A stretch of DNA of 64,000 nt from Pseudomonas syringae (GTDB lineage Bacteria > Pseudomonadota > Gammaproteobacteria > Pseudomonadales > Pseudomonadaceae): the NCBI RefSeq assembly GCF_001698815.1, contig NZ_LGSI01000013.1:1-64000 (forward strand), given 5' to 3'. Of the stretch, positions 49,268 through 59,211 are shown piece by piece; positions within the stretch are counted from its first letter, which is position 1, and every line of letters begins with the position of its first letter. The notes below the pieces were generated by a model. It ran no database searches. It worked only from the letters and a program-made list of their open reading frames with translations, and was not told the origin of the DNA. A program made the position numbers and the translations under genes.

Positions 49268-49445
49268 GTGCTCCCCGACGAGCCGCTGTCGGTGTAGCCC
49301 TTGAACCCGAAAGTTCAAGGTGGAGATTGCAGGAGGTTTTAAGGCTTTCCGTCAAGCGGACATGCACACCAACCCCAACGTGCAACCCCCGTGGTTGTGC
49401 GTATCGGCTCAGGGACATGACCGACTGGCAAGCACTCCAGGGAGC
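49268..49445 (-). ncRNA. ssrS: 6S RNA
   Basis: Small RNA that binds sigma-70 RNA polymerase and represses it in stationary phase. On the minus strand the region matches E. coli 6S landmarks in order: CCTGAGCCGATA, a large internal bubble, GTTGGTGTGCATG, AAGCCTTAAAAC, CACCTTGAAC...GGTTCAAGG and closing CTACACCGACAGCGGC, with a terminal helix GCTCCCTGGAG / CGTCGGGGAGC. Location between fau and zapA is diagnostic. Ends are estimated to within a few bases. Length about 178 nt is typical. Confidence 0.92.
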
Positions 49446-49451
49446 GGCGCA

Positions 49452-49480
49452 AGTATACCCGAAACTCTTCGCAACATTCA
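49452..49480 (-). promoter_or_regulatory. 6S RNA promoter
   Basis: On the minus strand TATACT (49452-49457) lies six bases before the estimated 6S start, with TGAATG 17 bases farther upstream as a weak -35. It overlaps the last codon of zapA. Confidence 0.6.
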
Positions 49481-49807
49481 GCTTCGAGGTGCATCCGGTG
49501 GCGAATCCGCGTCCGTGGAGAGCACCAGGTCGACGCGATCGAGCAGATCCCGGACCTGTTCGCGGGTCGATCCGCTGGTCTGCACGTCAGGCAAGTCCTG
49601 CTTGTGCAAAAGATCGTGAGTAATGTTCAGCGCGGCCATTACGGCAATACGGTCGGCGCCGATAACTTTGCCGCTGCTGCGGATTTCACGCATTTTCCCG
49701 TCCAGGTAACGCGCAGCGCTGACCAGGTTGGTGCGCTCTTCCTGAGGGCAAATGATCGAATATTCTTTGTCGAGAATTTGTACGGTGACGTTATTGCCGT
49801 TGCTCAT
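49478..49807 (-). CDS. zapA: cell division protein ZapA
   Basis: FtsZ-binding protein that bundles FtsZ filaments, 109 residues. N-terminal strand-rich VTVQILDKEYSIICPQEERTNLVSAARYLDGKMREIRSSGKVIGADRIAVMAALNITHDLLHK followed by a coiled coil. Its start overlaps the upstream coiled-coil gene by four bases. Longer than enteric ZapA at the C-terminus. Confidence 0.95.
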   Translation of the reverse strand: MSNGNNVTVQILDKEYSIICPQEERTNLVSAARYLDGKMREIRSSGKVIGADRIAVMAALNITHDLLHKQDLPDVQTSGSTREQVRDLLDRVDLVLSTDADSPPDAPRS

Positions 49808-50013
49808 GAGTCTTGCTCCAGGGCCTTGAGGCGCGAAATCATTGACTCGACCTTTTGCCGGGCGATTTCGTTTTTTTCAATGAGGTGAGCGCGTTCCTCG
49901 CGCCAGGACTTTTCCTGAGCTAATAGGATTCCGTTTTCGCGTTTAAGTTGCTCGACACGAGTAATCAGTAATTCTAGTCGGGCCATCAGCGCTTGCAGGT
50001 CGGTGTCTTCCAT
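49804..50013 (-). CDS. ZapB-like short coiled-coil protein (TIGR02449 type)
   Basis: A 69-residue, heavily charged, wholly coiled-coil protein (LQALMARLELLITRVEQLKRENGILLAQEKSWREERAHLIEKNEIARQKVESMISRLK). ATG at 50013 (MEDTDLQAL) is chosen over 50067. Coupled by overlap to zapA and similar in size and heptad pattern to ZapB, so a role in the divisome is likely but inferred. Confidence 0.85.
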   Translation of the reverse strand: MEDTDLQALMARLELLITRVEQLKRENGILLAQEKSWREERAHLIEKNEIARQKVESMISRLKALEQDS

Positions 50014-50163
50014 TGTTTTCCACTGAATACTTTCTGATGAGTGGCACAGGAGCTGGCTTTGAGCCACAGCCTTGGACGGCCGCCTTGATGATCTTGTTGC
50101 GCGATTAGTCTAGGATACAAGACCTCCATTCTAGACATTGCGCCGTTTGGCGACTAGTTACCC

Positions 50164-50718
50164 ATGCCCATTCAGAATTCCCCGTATAAAGCATTCGCCA
50201 CCCTGCTTGCCAGCAGCGGTCATCCTGTCTCTCCTGCCGAGCTACATGGCTTGTTACTCGGTCGCAGTTGTGCCGGTGCCGGCTTCGATAACGACGGCTG
50301 GTTGGTCGATGCGACTGAAATCCTTGGCTCCGCACCCGAAGACAACGTTCGTCAGGCCTTGATCGGCCTGCAGGAAATGGTCAAGGGCGAACTCACCAGC
50401 GACGACATGACCGTTGTACTGCTATTGCCCGGCGATGACGAACCGCTCGGTGAGCGCGCTATCGCATTGGGCCAATGGTGCCAGGGTTTTCTCGCCGGTT
50501 TCGGCCTGACTGCCCGTGACAATGCCATTAGTGGCGAAGCCATGGAAGTGCTGCAGGATCTGGCAGCGATTTCCCAGGTCCAGGATGCGCTGGAAGAGTC
50601 CGAAGACGGCGAAAGCGATTACATGGAAGTCATGGAATACCTGCGCGTCGCTCCGCTGTTGCTGTTCACCGAATGCAACAAGCCCGAAGCACCTGCGCCG
50701 AAGCCTTCGCTGCACTGA
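50164..50718 (+). CDS. ygfB: YgfB/UPF0149 family protein
   Basis: A 184-residue acidic protein of the YecA/YgfB family, with [31 protein letters not shown] and [14 protein letters not shown]. In P. aeruginosa YgfB affects AmpDh3 expression and beta-lactam susceptibility. First gene of the ygfB-pepP-ubiH-ubiI run, divergent from zapA. Confidence 0.93.
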   Translation: MPIQNSPYKAFATLLASSGHPVSPAELHGLLLGRSCAGAGFDNDGWLVDATEILGSAPEDNVRQALIGLQEMVKGELTSDDMTVVLLLPGDDEPLGERAIALGQWCQGFLAGFGLTARDNAISGEAMEVLQDLAAISQVQDALEESEDGESDYMEVMEYLRVAPLLLFTECNKPEAPAPKPSLH

Positions 50719-50800
50719 TTGTTCATCACCGGCGACTCCGGTCACGGCAGGCCTGTCCAGCCATGACCGGGAACGCTCCAGAACGGGAACCTGCCTGCCA

Positions 50801-52144
50801 ATGATCCATATCCCTAAGTCGGAATACGCTCGTCGACGCAAGGCCTTGATGGCGCAGATGGAACCCAACAGCATCGCGATATTGCCCGCCGCCGCCGTAG
50901 CGATTCGCAACCGCGATGTCGAGCACGTCTACCGTCAGGACAGCGACTTTCAATACCTGAGCGGCTTTCCGGAACCCGAAGCGGTGGTGGTGCTGATTCC
51001 CGGTCGTGAATACGGCGAGTACGTCTTGTTCTGCCGCGAGCGCAACCCCGCGCGCGAGCTGTGGGACGGCCTGCGTGCCGGGCAGGAAGGCGCGATTCGC
51101 GATTTTGGCGCCGACGATGCGTTCCCGATCAACGACATCGACGACATCCTGCCGGGCCTGATCGAAGGCCGCGACCGGGTGTACTCGGCCATGGGCAGCA
51201 ACCCGGAATTCGACCGCCATCTGATGGACTGGATCAACGTGATCCGCTCCAAGGCGCATCTGGGCGCCCAGCCGCCGAAAGAGTTTGTTGCGCTGGATCA
51301 TCTGCTGCATGACATGCGCCTGTATAAATCGGCGGCAGAAGTGAAGGTCATGCGCGAAGCCGCGCAAATCTCCGCCCGCGCCCATGTGCGAGCCATGCAG
51401 GCCAGCCGCGCCGGTCTGCACGAGTTCAGCCTTGAGGCCGAGCTGGATTACGAATTCCGCAAAGGCGGCGCGAAGATGCCGGCTTACGGCTCTATCGTCG
51501 CCTCGGGTCGCAACGCCTGCATCCTGCACTATCAGGAGAACGACGCGGTGCTCAAGGATGGTGATCTGGTGCTGATCGACGCGGGCTGTGAAATCGACTG
51601 CTATGCCAGCGACATCACCCGAACCTTTCCAGTCAGCGGCACGTTTTCCCCGGAACAGAAAGCCATCTACGAGTTGGTGCTCAAATCCCAGGAAGCGGCG
51701 TTCGCGGCCATCGGTCCGGGCAAGCACTGGAATCAGGCGCACGAAGCAACGGTGCATGTGATCACTGCCGGGCTGGTCGAGCTGGGATTGCTGCAAGGGG
51801 ACGTCGGCGAACTGATCGTCAACGAAGCCTTCAAACCGTTCTACATGCACCGCGCCGGTCACTGGCTGGGCATGGACGTGCATGATGTTGGCGACTACAA
51901 GGTCGGCGGCGAATGGCGGGTGCTGGAAGTCGGCATGGCGCTGACCGTCGAGCCGGGAATTTACATTGCTCCGGACAATCAGAACGTCGCGAAGAAATGG
52001 CGCGGCATTGGTGTGCGAATCGAGGATGACGTTGTGGTGACCAAACAAGGTTGTGACATTCTTACCGATGGCGTGCCCAAGACGGTTGCCGCAATCGAGG
52101 CGCTGATGGCTGAAGCCCGAAATCAACCGGGATGGGCTGCATGA
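50801..52144 (+). CDS. pepP: Xaa-Pro aminopeptidase
   Basis: Removes N-terminal residues before proline; 447 residues, M24B family. Two-metal site: LIDAGCEIDCYASDITRTFPVSG (two Asp), HRAGHWLGMDVHD (His), TVEPGIYIA (Glu) and VRIEDDVVVT (Glu). ATG at 50801 gives MIHIPKSEYARRRKALMAQME. Its stop overlaps the ubiH start (ATGA). In many proteobacteria pepP and ubiH are linked in this way. Confidence 0.95.
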   Translation: MIHIPKSEYARRRKALMAQMEPNSIAILPAAAVAIRNRDVEHVYRQDSDFQYLSGFPEPEAVVVLIPGREYGEYVLFCRERNPARELWDGLRAGQEGAIRDFGADDAFPINDIDDILPGLIEGRDRVYSAMGSNPEFDRHLMDWINVIRSKAHLGAQPPKEFVALDHLLHDMRLYKSAAEVKVMREAAQISARAHVRAMQASRAGLHEFSLEAELDYEFRKGGAKMPAYGSIVASGRNACILHYQENDAVLKDGDLVLIDAGCEIDCYASDITRTFPVSGTFSPEQKAIYELVLKSQEAAFAAIGPGKHWNQAHEATVHVITAGLVELGLLQGDVGELIVNEAFKPFYMHRAGHWLGMDVHDVGDYKVGGEWRVLEVGMALTVEPGIYIAPDNQNVAKKWRGIGVRIEDDVVVTKQGCDILTDGVPKTVAAIEALMAEARNQPGWAA

Positions 52145-53328
52145 GTCGTTTCAATCTTGCCATCGTTGGCGGTGGACTGGTCGGCGCCAGTCTTGCCTTG
52201 TCATTGCAGGCTGGTGCCAAGGCGCGGGGCTGGAAGATCGTTCTGATCGAGCCCTTCGCGCCGGGCGATACCTATCAACCGAGCTACGACGCCCGTTCTT
52301 CGGCGCTGTCGTTTGGCGCCCGGCAAATCTACGAGCGCCTTGGCCTGTGGCAAGACATCGCGCGGCGCGCTGAACCGATCCGGCAGATCCTGGTATCGGA
52401 TCGCGGCCGTTTCGGCGCGGCGCGTTTGTCCGCCATCGAAGAGGGTGTGCCCGCTCTGGGTTACGTGGCAGAAAACGCCTGGCTCGGCCAATGTCTGTGG
52501 CGCGGGCTGGATCAGGACGTGGTCAGCTGGCGCGTACCCGCCGAGGTCAAGCACATGCAGGCCTTGGCCGATGGCTATCGCCTGACGCTGGACGACGAAA
52601 CCGAACTGGAATGCGATCTGGCGGTGCTCGCTGATGGCGGCCGATCAAGCCTGCGCGAGCAACTGGGTATCGGCGTGCGCCAGCGGCCTTACAACCAGAG
52701 TGCGCTGATCGCCAACATCACACCCAGCGAAGCCCATTGCGGTCAGGCCTTCGAACGCTTCACCGACGAAGGCCCGATGGCGCTGTTGCCGCTGCCGGAA
52801 AACCGCTGTGCGCTGGTCTGGACGCGTACGGGCAAAGACGTTGAACGTCTCGCCGCGCTGGATGACCGCGCGTTTCTCAGCGAACTGCAAAATGTCTTCG
52901 GCTATCGCCTGGGCACATTGCGTCAGGTCGGCGCGCGGCATGTTTACCCGCTCAATCTGATCGAATCCGAAGAACAGGTGCGCTCGCATCTGGTGGTGCT
53001 CGGCAATGCCGCCCACAGCCTGCATCCGATTGCCGGACAAGGTTTCAACCTGTCGTTGCGCGACGCTCACGCGCTGGCAGAAGCCCTGCTGGCCAGCGAC
53101 AAAGTGCCCGGCGACCTGCCGACCTTGCTGGCTTATCGCGAGCGCCAGCGTCTGGATCAGCAATTGACGGTGGGGTTTTCCGATCAGGTGACACGCCTGT
53201 TCGGCAGCACGCAGCCATTGGTTGCCACCGGTCGCAACCTCGGGCTGCTGGGGCTGGACCTGTTGCCTGGGGCCAAACGCTGGTTTGCGCGTCAGGCCAT
53301 GGGGCTGGGAACTCGCTCCGATGTTTGA
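52141..53328 (+). CDS. ubiH: 2-octaprenyl-6-methoxyphenol hydroxylase
   Basis: FAD-dependent monooxygenase of ubiquinone synthesis, 395 residues. Dinucleotide motif AIVGGGLVGASLALSLQ, CDLAVLADGGRSSLREQLGI and the second FAD motif VVLGNAAHSLHPIAGQGFNLSLRDAHALAEAL. Starts inside the pepP stop codon. Choice of UbiH over the paralogous UbiI rests on gene order. Confidence 0.92.
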   Translation: MSRFNLAIVGGGLVGASLALSLQAGAKARGWKIVLIEPFAPGDTYQPSYDARSSALSFGARQIYERLGLWQDIARRAEPIRQILVSDRGRFGAARLSAIEEGVPALGYVAENAWLGQCLWRGLDQDVVSWRVPAEVKHMQALADGYRLTLDDETELECDLAVLADGGRSSLREQLGIGVRQRPYNQSALIANITPSEAHCGQAFERFTDEGPMALLPLPENRCALVWTRTGKDVERLAALDDRAFLSELQNVFGYRLGTLRQVGARHVYPLNLIESEEQVRSHLVVLGNAAHSLHPIAGQGFNLSLRDAHALAEALLASDKVPGDLPTLLAYRERQRLDQQLTVGFSDQVTRLFGSTQPLVATGRNLGLLGLDLLPGAKRWFARQAMGLGTRSDV

Positions 53329-53377
53329 CGCACTTATTTCCAAATCCCGGCTCACGCCGCAAGCGAGAACGATTTAA
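53321..53377 (+). CDS. tiny frame between ubiH and ubiI
   Basis: An 18-codon frame, MFDALISKSRLTPQARTI, starts at an ATG overlapping the ubiH stop and ends three bases before the ubiI start. It may be a translated spacer linking the two genes or a remnant of an intervening gene. No homologue is recognised; function should not be assumed. Confidence 0.3.
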   Translation: MFDALISKSRLTPQARTI

Positions 53378-53380
53378 AGC

Positions 53381-54601
53381 ATGGAAACGCGCGCAGATTT
53401 GCTGATTGTCGGGGCCGGAATGGTCGGTAGCGCGCTGGCGCTGGCGTTGCAGGGCAGCGGCCTGAATATCATCGTGCTCGACGGCGGACCGCTGGACGTC
53501 AAACCGTTCGATCCGCAGTTGGCGTTCGAACCTCGGGTCAGTGCTTTGTCGGGAGCCAGTCAGCGCATCCTGCAACGCCTTGGCGCCTGGGATGGCATTG
53601 CCAGCCGCCGCGCCAGTCCTTATGGCGAAATGCAGGTCTGGGACGGCAGCGGCACGGGGCAGATTCATTTTTCCGCGTCCAGCGTTCACGCCGAAGTCCT
53701 GGGCCATATCGTCGAGAACCGCGTGGTTCAGGATGCGTTGCTTGATCGCTTGCACGACAGCGATATCGGCCTGCTCGCCAATGCGCGACTGGAACAGATG
53801 CGCCGCTCCGGTGATGACTGGCTGCTGACGCTGGCTGACGGGCGCCTGTTGCGCGCACCGCTGGTGGTCGCCGCCGATGGGGCGAACTCCGCCGTACGCC
53901 GCCTGACTGGCACCAAAACCCGCGAATGGGATTACCTGCATCACGCTATCGTCACCAGCGTGCGCACCGCAGATTCTCATCGCAAAACCGCCTGGCAGCG
54001 CTTCACGGACAATGGCCCGTTGGCTTTCCTGCCGCTGGAGCGTGAAGGCGAGCATTGGTGCTCCATCGTCTGGTCAGTGACGCCGGGCGAAGGCGAGCGC
54101 TTGATGGCGCTGGACGATGAAACATTCTGCCGCGAACTCGAACAGGCCTTTGAAGGGCGACTCGGCCCGGTGATCCGCGCCGATCCGCGCTTGTGCGTGC
54201 CGCTGCGCCAACGTCATGCCAAGCGCTATGTTGCGCAAGGGCTGGCCTTGATCGGCGATGCGGCGCACACCATTCACCCGCTGGCCGGGCAAGGCGTGAA
54301 CCTGGGTTTCCTGGATGCTGCCGTGTTGGCCGAAGTGTTGCTGCATGCTGCCGAACGCGGCGAGCGGCTGGCCGATGTGCGCGTATTGAGCCGCTTCGAA
54401 CGTCGACGCATGCCCCACAACCTGGCGCTGATGGCTGCGATGGAAGGCTTCGAACGTCTGTTCCAGGCCGATCCGCTGCCGCTGCGCTGGTTGCGTAATA
54501 CGGGGCTGAAAGTGGTCAATCAACTGCCGGAAGCCAAGGCCATCTTCGTGCGTCAGGCGTTGGGCTTGAGTGGGGATTTGCCTGAGTTGGCCAAGCTTTG
54601 A
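53381..54601 (+). CDS. ubiI: UbiI-type FAD monooxygenase
   Basis: Ubiquinone-synthesis hydroxylase of the VisC/UbiI family, 406 residues. DLLIVGAGMVGSALALALQGSGL, RLLRAPLVVAADGANSAVRRLTG and LALIGDAAHTIHPLAGQGVNLGFLDAAVLAEVLL. Last gene of the pepP-ubiH-ubiI run, followed by a REP. The ribosome site is weak, so it may depend on translation of the tiny frame before it. Confidence 0.92.
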   Translation: METRADLLIVGAGMVGSALALALQGSGLNIIVLDGGPLDVKPFDPQLAFEPRVSALSGASQRILQRLGAWDGIASRRASPYGEMQVWDGSGTGQIHFSASSVHAEVLGHIVENRVVQDALLDRLHDSDIGLLANARLEQMRRSGDDWLLTLADGRLLRAPLVVAADGANSAVRRLTGTKTREWDYLHHAIVTSVRTADSHRKTAWQRFTDNGPLAFLPLEREGEHWCSIVWSVTPGEGERLMALDDETFCRELEQAFEGRLGPVIRADPRLCVPLRQRHAKRYVAQGLALIGDAAHTIHPLAGQGVNLGFLDAAVLAEVLLHAAERGERLADVRVLSRFERRRMPHNLALMAAMEGFERLFQADPLPLRWLRNTGLKVVNQLPEAKAIFVRQALGLSGDLPELAKL

Positions 54602-54612
54602 ATCACGGCATC

Positions 54613-54666
54613 CGTAGGACCGGCTTTAGCCGGGAGGCCATTCTCCCGGCTAAAGCCGGTCCTACG
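54613..54666. repeat. compact REP, GTAGGACCGGCTTTAGCCGGGAGG type
   Basis: Perfect inverted arms with only about six bases between, giving a long hairpin of over 20 bp just after ubiI; likely also a transcription barrier. Confidence 0.92.
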
Positions 54667-54785
54667 GATCGAGATCAGCATCGGCCGTCTGCAACATCTG
54701 GTAACGTCTGAATCGGGAGTTCGATTGAGATAGCAAATGGGATTCACTACCATTTCGCCTCATTTTACAAACGCGAGACACTCCC

Positions 54786-55787
54786 ATGCAGGCAAGCAAG
54801 CGTATTCTGGCTGCTTTGACACTGACAGTGCTCGGCAGCGCCGCACAAGCTGCCGACGAGGTAGTGGTGTATTCATCACGGATCGATGAGCTGATCAAAC
54901 CCGTATTCGATGCCTACACCGCCAAGACCGGTGTAAAGGTCAAGTTCATCACCGACAAGGAAGCCCCGCTGATGCAGCGGATCAAGGCCGAAGGTGAGAA
55001 CGCCACTGCCGACCTGCTGCTGACAGTCGACGCCGGCAACCTCTGGCAAGCCGAGCAGATGGGCATTCTGCAACCGTTCACCTCCCCGGTGATCGACGCC
55101 AACATTCCTGCGCAATATCGCTCCTCGACTCACAGCTGGACCGGCCTGAGCCTGCGCGCGCGGACCATCGCCTACTCGACCGATCGGGTTAAACCGGCTG
55201 ACTTGTCCACCTACGAAGCGCTGGCGGGCAAGGATTGGGAAGGTCGTCTGTGCCTGCGCACCGGCAAGAAGGTCTACAACCAGTCGCTGACCGCCACCCT
55301 GATCGAAACCCACGGCGCCGATGCCTCCGAGAAAATCCTCAAGGGCTGGGTCAATAACCTGTCCACCGATGTGTTCTCCGATGACATCGCGGTGCTCGAA
55401 GCGATCAATGCGGGCCAATGCGACGTCGGCATCGTCAACAGCTACTACTACGGTCGTCTGCACAAGGACAATCCGAAGCTGGCCGTGAAACTGTTCTGGC
55501 CGAACCAGTCGGATCGCGGCGTGCACGTGAATCTTTCCGGGATCGGCCTGACCAAGTACGCTCCGCACGCCGAAGCCGCCAAAGCCATGGTCGAGTGGAT
55601 GACCGGCCCGGAAGCCCAGGCGATTTTCTCTGGCACCAATCAGGAATTCCCGGCCAACCCGAAAGTCGCGCCGTCTGCGGAAGTCGCGAGCTGGGGCTCG
55701 TTCAAGGCCGACACGATTCCAGTGGAAGTGGCTGGCAAGCGTCAGGCTGAAGCGATTCGCATGATGGATCGTGTGGGTTGGAATTGA
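54786..55787 (+). CDS. ferric iron ABC transporter binding protein
   Basis: Periplasmic Fe(III)-binding protein of the FbpA/HitA type, 333 residues. Signal peptide [20 protein letters not shown] ending AQAADE, then [45 protein letters not shown] and [14 protein letters not shown] (paired tyrosines that bind iron in FbpA). A permease follows after a REP; no ATPase is present. Confidence 0.9.
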   Translation: MQASKRILAALTLTVLGSAAQAADEVVVYSSRIDELIKPVFDAYTAKTGVKVKFITDKEAPLMQRIKAEGENATADLLLTVDAGNLWQAEQMGILQPFTSPVIDANIPAQYRSSTHSWTGLSLRARTIAYSTDRVKPADLSTYEALAGKDWEGRLCLRTGKKVYNQSLTATLIETHGADASEKILKGWVNNLSTDVFSDDIAVLEAINAGQCDVGIVNSYYYGRLHKDNPKLAVKLFWPNQSDRGVHVNLSGIGLTKYAPHAEAAKAMVEWMTGPEAQAIFSGTNQEFPANPKVAPSAEVASWGSFKADTIPVEVAGKRQAEAIRMMDRVGWN

Positions 55788-55803
55788 TTTAAAGCTAAAT
55801 CTC

Positions 55804-55876
55804 GTTGGAGCGAGGCCTGCCCGTAGGACCGGCTTTAGCCGGGAGAGCAGTCTCGCGGCTAAAGCCGCTCCTACGG
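55804..55876. repeat. composite REP
   Basis: A half-arm of the GTTGGAGCGAGGC class joined to an inverted pair of the GTAGGACCGGCTTTAGCCGG class, between the binding protein and permease genes. The right arm is CGGCTAAAGCCGCTCCTACGG. Confidence 0.85.
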
Positions 55877-55911
55877 TTCCACACAGTTGCCCACTATTTT
55901 AAGGCCCCATC

Positions 55912-57528
55912 TTGGCCCATCCCGCCCAACGCCGCTGGTACCCGCTGGTCTTCGCCATCGCCGCTCTGGTGCTGCTGCCGCTCAGCGTGCTGCTGTTGTC
56001 GTGGCAGACCGTCGATCAGCAGATCTGGTCCCATCTGTGGGAAACCCAGATGACCCGTTTGCTGGGCAATACCTTGACGCTGGTGCTTGGCGTCGGCGTG
56101 GGCGTTACCGTGTTGGGCGTGAGTCTGGCGTGGCTGACCAGCCTGTGTGAATTCCCCGGTCGGCGCTGGCTGGACTGGGCGCTGATGCTGCCTTTTGCGA
56201 TTCCAGCCTACGTGCTGGCGTTCGTCTTTGTCGGCCTGCTGGATTTCGCCGGGCCGGTGCAAAGCCTGCTGCGCGAATGGTTCGGCACTGGTCTGCGCCT
56301 GCCACGGGTGCGCTCCACCGGCGGCGTGATCATCGTGCTGGTGCTGGTTTTCTACCCTTACGTGTATCTGCTGGCGCGCTCGGCCTTCCTCGCTCAGGGC
56401 AAAGGCTTGATGGAAGCCGCACGGATTCTCGGCCAAAGCCCGTTGCAAGCCTTCTGGCGCGTGGCCTTGCCGATGGCGCGTCCGGCGATTGGCGCGGGTG
56501 TCGCGTTGGCGCTGATGGAAACCCTGGCCGACTTCGGTGCCGTGGCGGTGTTCAACTTCGATACCTTCACCACGGCCATCTACAAAACCTGGTATGGCTT
56601 CTTCAGCCTCTCCAGCGCTGCTCAGCTGGCCAGCCTGTTGTTACTGGCCGTCATGCTCGTGCTGTATGGCGAACGACGCGCACGCGGTGCGAGCCGGGCC
56701 ACCAACGAGCGACCTCGGGTCAAGGCGCTGTATCACTTGCGTGGATTCAAGGCGTTTGCCGCTACGTTCTGGTGTGGGCTGGTCTTTGCCTGCGCCTTCG
56801 CCGTGCCGTTGCTGCAACTGATCGTCTGGGTCTGGCAGCGCGGGCGTTTCGATCTGGACGAGCGCTATACCGGACTCATCGTGCACACGCTGTATCTGGG
56901 CGGCATGGCGGCGCTGATTACGGTCAGCGTCGCGCTGATCCTGGCCTTTGCCCGTCGACTGGCACCGACCCGCGCGATTCGCTCTGGTGTGAGTCTGGCC
57001 AATCTGGGCTATGCGTTGCCCGGTTCGGTATTGGCTGTGTCGATCATGCTGGCGTTCAGTTATCTGGATCGCGAGTTGGTCATCCCGCTTTCCAGCTGGT
57101 TCGGCGGCGCGGGCAAGCCGTTGCTGCTTGGCAGTCTGGCGGCGTTGCTGCTGGCGTATCTGGTGCGCTTCATTGCCGTGGCCTACGGGCCGCTGGAAAA
57201 CAGTCTGGCGCGCATTCGTCCGTCCCTGCCTGAAGCGGCACGCAGCCTCGGCGTTAGCGGGCCGCGCCTGTTTTTCAAGGTTTACCTGCCGTTGCTGGTG
57301 CCGGGTGCTTTGAGCGCAGCATTGCTGGTGTTCGTGGATGTACTCAAAGAGATGCCTGCAACCTTGCTGATGCGTCCATTCGGATGGGACACCCTGGCAG
57401 TCCGAATTTTCGAGATGACCAGCGAAGGTGAATGGGCCCGGGCGGCATTACCGGCGCTGACGCTGGTGCTGGTGGGGCTGTTGCCAGTCATCGGTTTGAT
57501 CCGACGCTCAGCCCGTCAACCAGGGTAG
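55912..57528 (+). CDS. iron ABC transporter permease, fused two-domain
   Basis: FbpB-type permease, 538 residues with about 12 membrane helices in two homologous halves. Each half has an EAA loop (LMEAARILGQSPLQAFWRVALPMARPAIG and LPEAARSLGVSGPRLFFKVYLPLLVPGAL). TTG at 55912, with AAGG upstream, is the only plausible start and gives MAHPAQRRWYPLVF. No ATP-binding gene is adjacent, so an ATPase from elsewhere must serve it. Confidence 0.9.
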   Translation: MAHPAQRRWYPLVFAIAALVLLPLSVLLLSWQTVDQQIWSHLWETQMTRLLGNTLTLVLGVGVGVTVLGVSLAWLTSLCEFPGRRWLDWALMLPFAIPAYVLAFVFVGLLDFAGPVQSLLREWFGTGLRLPRVRSTGGVIIVLVLVFYPYVYLLARSAFLAQGKGLMEAARILGQSPLQAFWRVALPMARPAIGAGVALALMETLADFGAVAVFNFDTFTTAIYKTWYGFFSLSSAAQLASLLLLAVMLVLYGERRARGASRATNERPRVKALYHLRGFKAFAATFWCGLVFACAFAVPLLQLIVWVWQRGRFDLDERYTGLIVHTLYLGGMAALITVSVALILAFARRLAPTRAIRSGVSLANLGYALPGSVLAVSIMLAFSYLDRELVIPLSSWFGGAGKPLLLGSLAALLLAYLVRFIAVAYGPLENSLARIRPSLPEAARSLGVSGPRLFFKVYLPLLVPGALSAALLVFVDVLKEMPATLLMRPFGWDTLAVRIFEMTSEGEWARAALPALTLVLVGLLPVIGLIRRSARQPG

Positions 57529-57682
57529 GTGCGGGTCTACCTTCATGCGGCTACAATGCGCCGCAATCGGTGCGGTCTGTCGGACTGTTCGCATGCTGTG
57601 ATTTGCTTTAAACCCCCGAATTATGGGGGCATGCCAGCGTCCTGCCTGCCCGCATCTTCGCCACGCCCGGAAGGAGAAACCC

Positions 57683-58765
57683 ATGGGACAGCGTACGCCG
57701 CTCTTTGACCTGCATCTCGCCCTCGGCGCGAAAATGGTCGATTTTGGTGGTTGGGACATGCCTCTGCATTACGGATCGCAAGTCGAGGAACACCATCAAG
57801 TGCGCCGCGACTGTGGTGTGTTCGATGTTTCGCACATGCACGTGATCGATGTCGCCGGTAGCCAGGCGCAGCTCTGGCTGCAATACCTGCTCGCCAACGA
57901 CGTGGCCCGGCTGCAGAGTCCTGGCCGCGCCTTGTACAGCGCGATGCTCAATAACGATGGCCAAGTGATCGACGACATGATCGTCTACCTCACCGACAGC
58001 GGTTATCGCCTGGTGGTCAACGCCGCCACCGGTGGCAAGGATCTGGCCTGGATGCAGGCTCATTTGAACGACTTCGACGTCCAGCTGAGCGCGCGTCCTG
58101 AACTGGCCCTGCTGGCCATCCAGGGCCCGCACGCCCGCAGCAAAATCGCCGAGCTGGTGCCCAACGCCCGCGCCGAGCTGATTCGCCAACTCAAGCCGTT
58201 CGAAGGCCGGCAGGAAGGAGACTGGTTCATTGCCCGCACTGGCTACACTGGCGAAGACGGTCTGGAAATCATTCTGCCTGCCGTGCAGGCGCCGAGTTTT
58301 TTCAATGATCTGGTCGGCGCTGGCATTTCGCCTATCGGCCTCGGCGCACGCGACACGTTGCGGCTTGAGGCCGGGATGAACCTGTACGGGCAGGACATCG
58401 ACGAGAACGTCTCGCCGCTGGTCTCCAACATGGCCTGGACCATCGCCTGGGAGCCCGCCGCGCGTCAGTTCATCGGCCGCGCGGCGCTGGAGGCCGAGCG
58501 CGATGCGGGTATCGCGTCGAAACTCGTGGGCCTGGTGCTGGAAGAACGCGGCGTTTTGCGCGCTCATCAAGTCGTGCGTATCGCAGAAATTGGCGAAGGA
58601 GAGATCACCAGTGGTAGTTTCTCTCCTACGCTAAGCAAGTCGATTGCCTTGGCGCGTGTTCCGATAGCGACTGCTGACCGAGCCGAAGTGGAAATCCGCG
58701 GCAAGTGGTATCCGGTTCGCGTGGTCAAGCCTGCGTTCGTGCGTCATGGCAAAACCCTGATCTAA
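57683..58765 (+). CDS. gcvT: aminomethyltransferase (glycine cleavage T protein)
   Basis: Transfers the methylene of lipoyl-bound aminomethyl to tetrahydrofolate, releasing ammonia; 360 residues. [50 protein letters not shown] and [16 protein letters not shown] are typical. AAGGAG precedes ATG 57683. Its 5' region has a short CCCCC-N7-GGGGG hairpin at 57613 but no glycine riboswitch that I can identify. gcvH follows 45 bases later. Confidence 0.95.
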   Translation: MGQRTPLFDLHLALGAKMVDFGGWDMPLHYGSQVEEHHQVRRDCGVFDVSHMHVIDVAGSQAQLWLQYLLANDVARLQSPGRALYSAMLNNDGQVIDDMIVYLTDSGYRLVVNAATGGKDLAWMQAHLNDFDVQLSARPELALLAIQGPHARSKIAELVPNARAELIRQLKPFEGRQEGDWFIARTGYTGEDGLEIILPAVQAPSFFNDLVGAGISPIGLGARDTLRLEAGMNLYGQDIDENVSPLVSNMAWTIAWEPAARQFIGRAALEAERDAGIASKLVGLVLEERGVLRAHQVVRIAEIGEGEITSGSFSPTLSKSIALARVPIATADRAEVEIRGKWYPVRVVKPAFVRHGKTLI

Positions 58766-58810
58766 ATTTCCTGGCGGGTTTTCCGCTGACTCGATGTAGA
58801 GGATGACTAA

Positions 58811-59194
58811 ATGAGCAATATTCCCGCCGATCTGCGTTTTGCTGAAAGCCACGAATGGGCAAAAAAAGAAGGTGATCTGATTGTGGTCGGCATTTCCGAT
58901 CACGCTCAGGAAGCGCTGGGTGATGTGGTGTTTGTTGAACTGCCGGAAATCGGCAAGGTATTCGCTGCTGGTGACGCCGCTGGTGTTGTCGAGTCGGTCA
59001 AAGCCGCCTCGGACATCTATTCGCCAGTGGCTGGCGAAGTGGTTGAAGTCAACGAAGCTCTGGGTGGATCACCAGAAGAGCTGAACAACACGCCGTACGA
59101 GTCCTGGATCTTCAAGGTCAAGCCAAGCGCTGGCGACGCTGATCTGGCCAAATTGCTGGACGCTGCTGGTTACAAGGCAGCCATTGGCGAATAA
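58811..59194 (+). CDS. gcvH: glycine cleavage H protein
   Basis: Lipoyl carrier of the glycine cleavage system, 127 residues. Lipoyl-lysine Lys64 in [14 protein letters not shown], and [47 protein letters not shown] at the N-terminus. Ended by a strong terminator; gcvP, normally next, is absent from the window. Confidence 0.96.
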   Translation: MSNIPADLRFAESHEWAKKEGDLIVVGISDHAQEALGDVVFVELPEIGKVFAAGDAAGVVESVKAASDIYSPVAGEVVEVNEALGGSPEELNNTPYESWIFKVKPSAGDADLAKLLDAAGYKAAIGE

Positions 59195-59211
59195 GCCAGA
59201 AGTTGACTCAT

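Noticed and set aside
57528..57682. possible glycine riboswitch before gcvT
   Set aside because: Only a weak 5-bp hairpin; none of the conserved glycine aptamer segments could be recognised.
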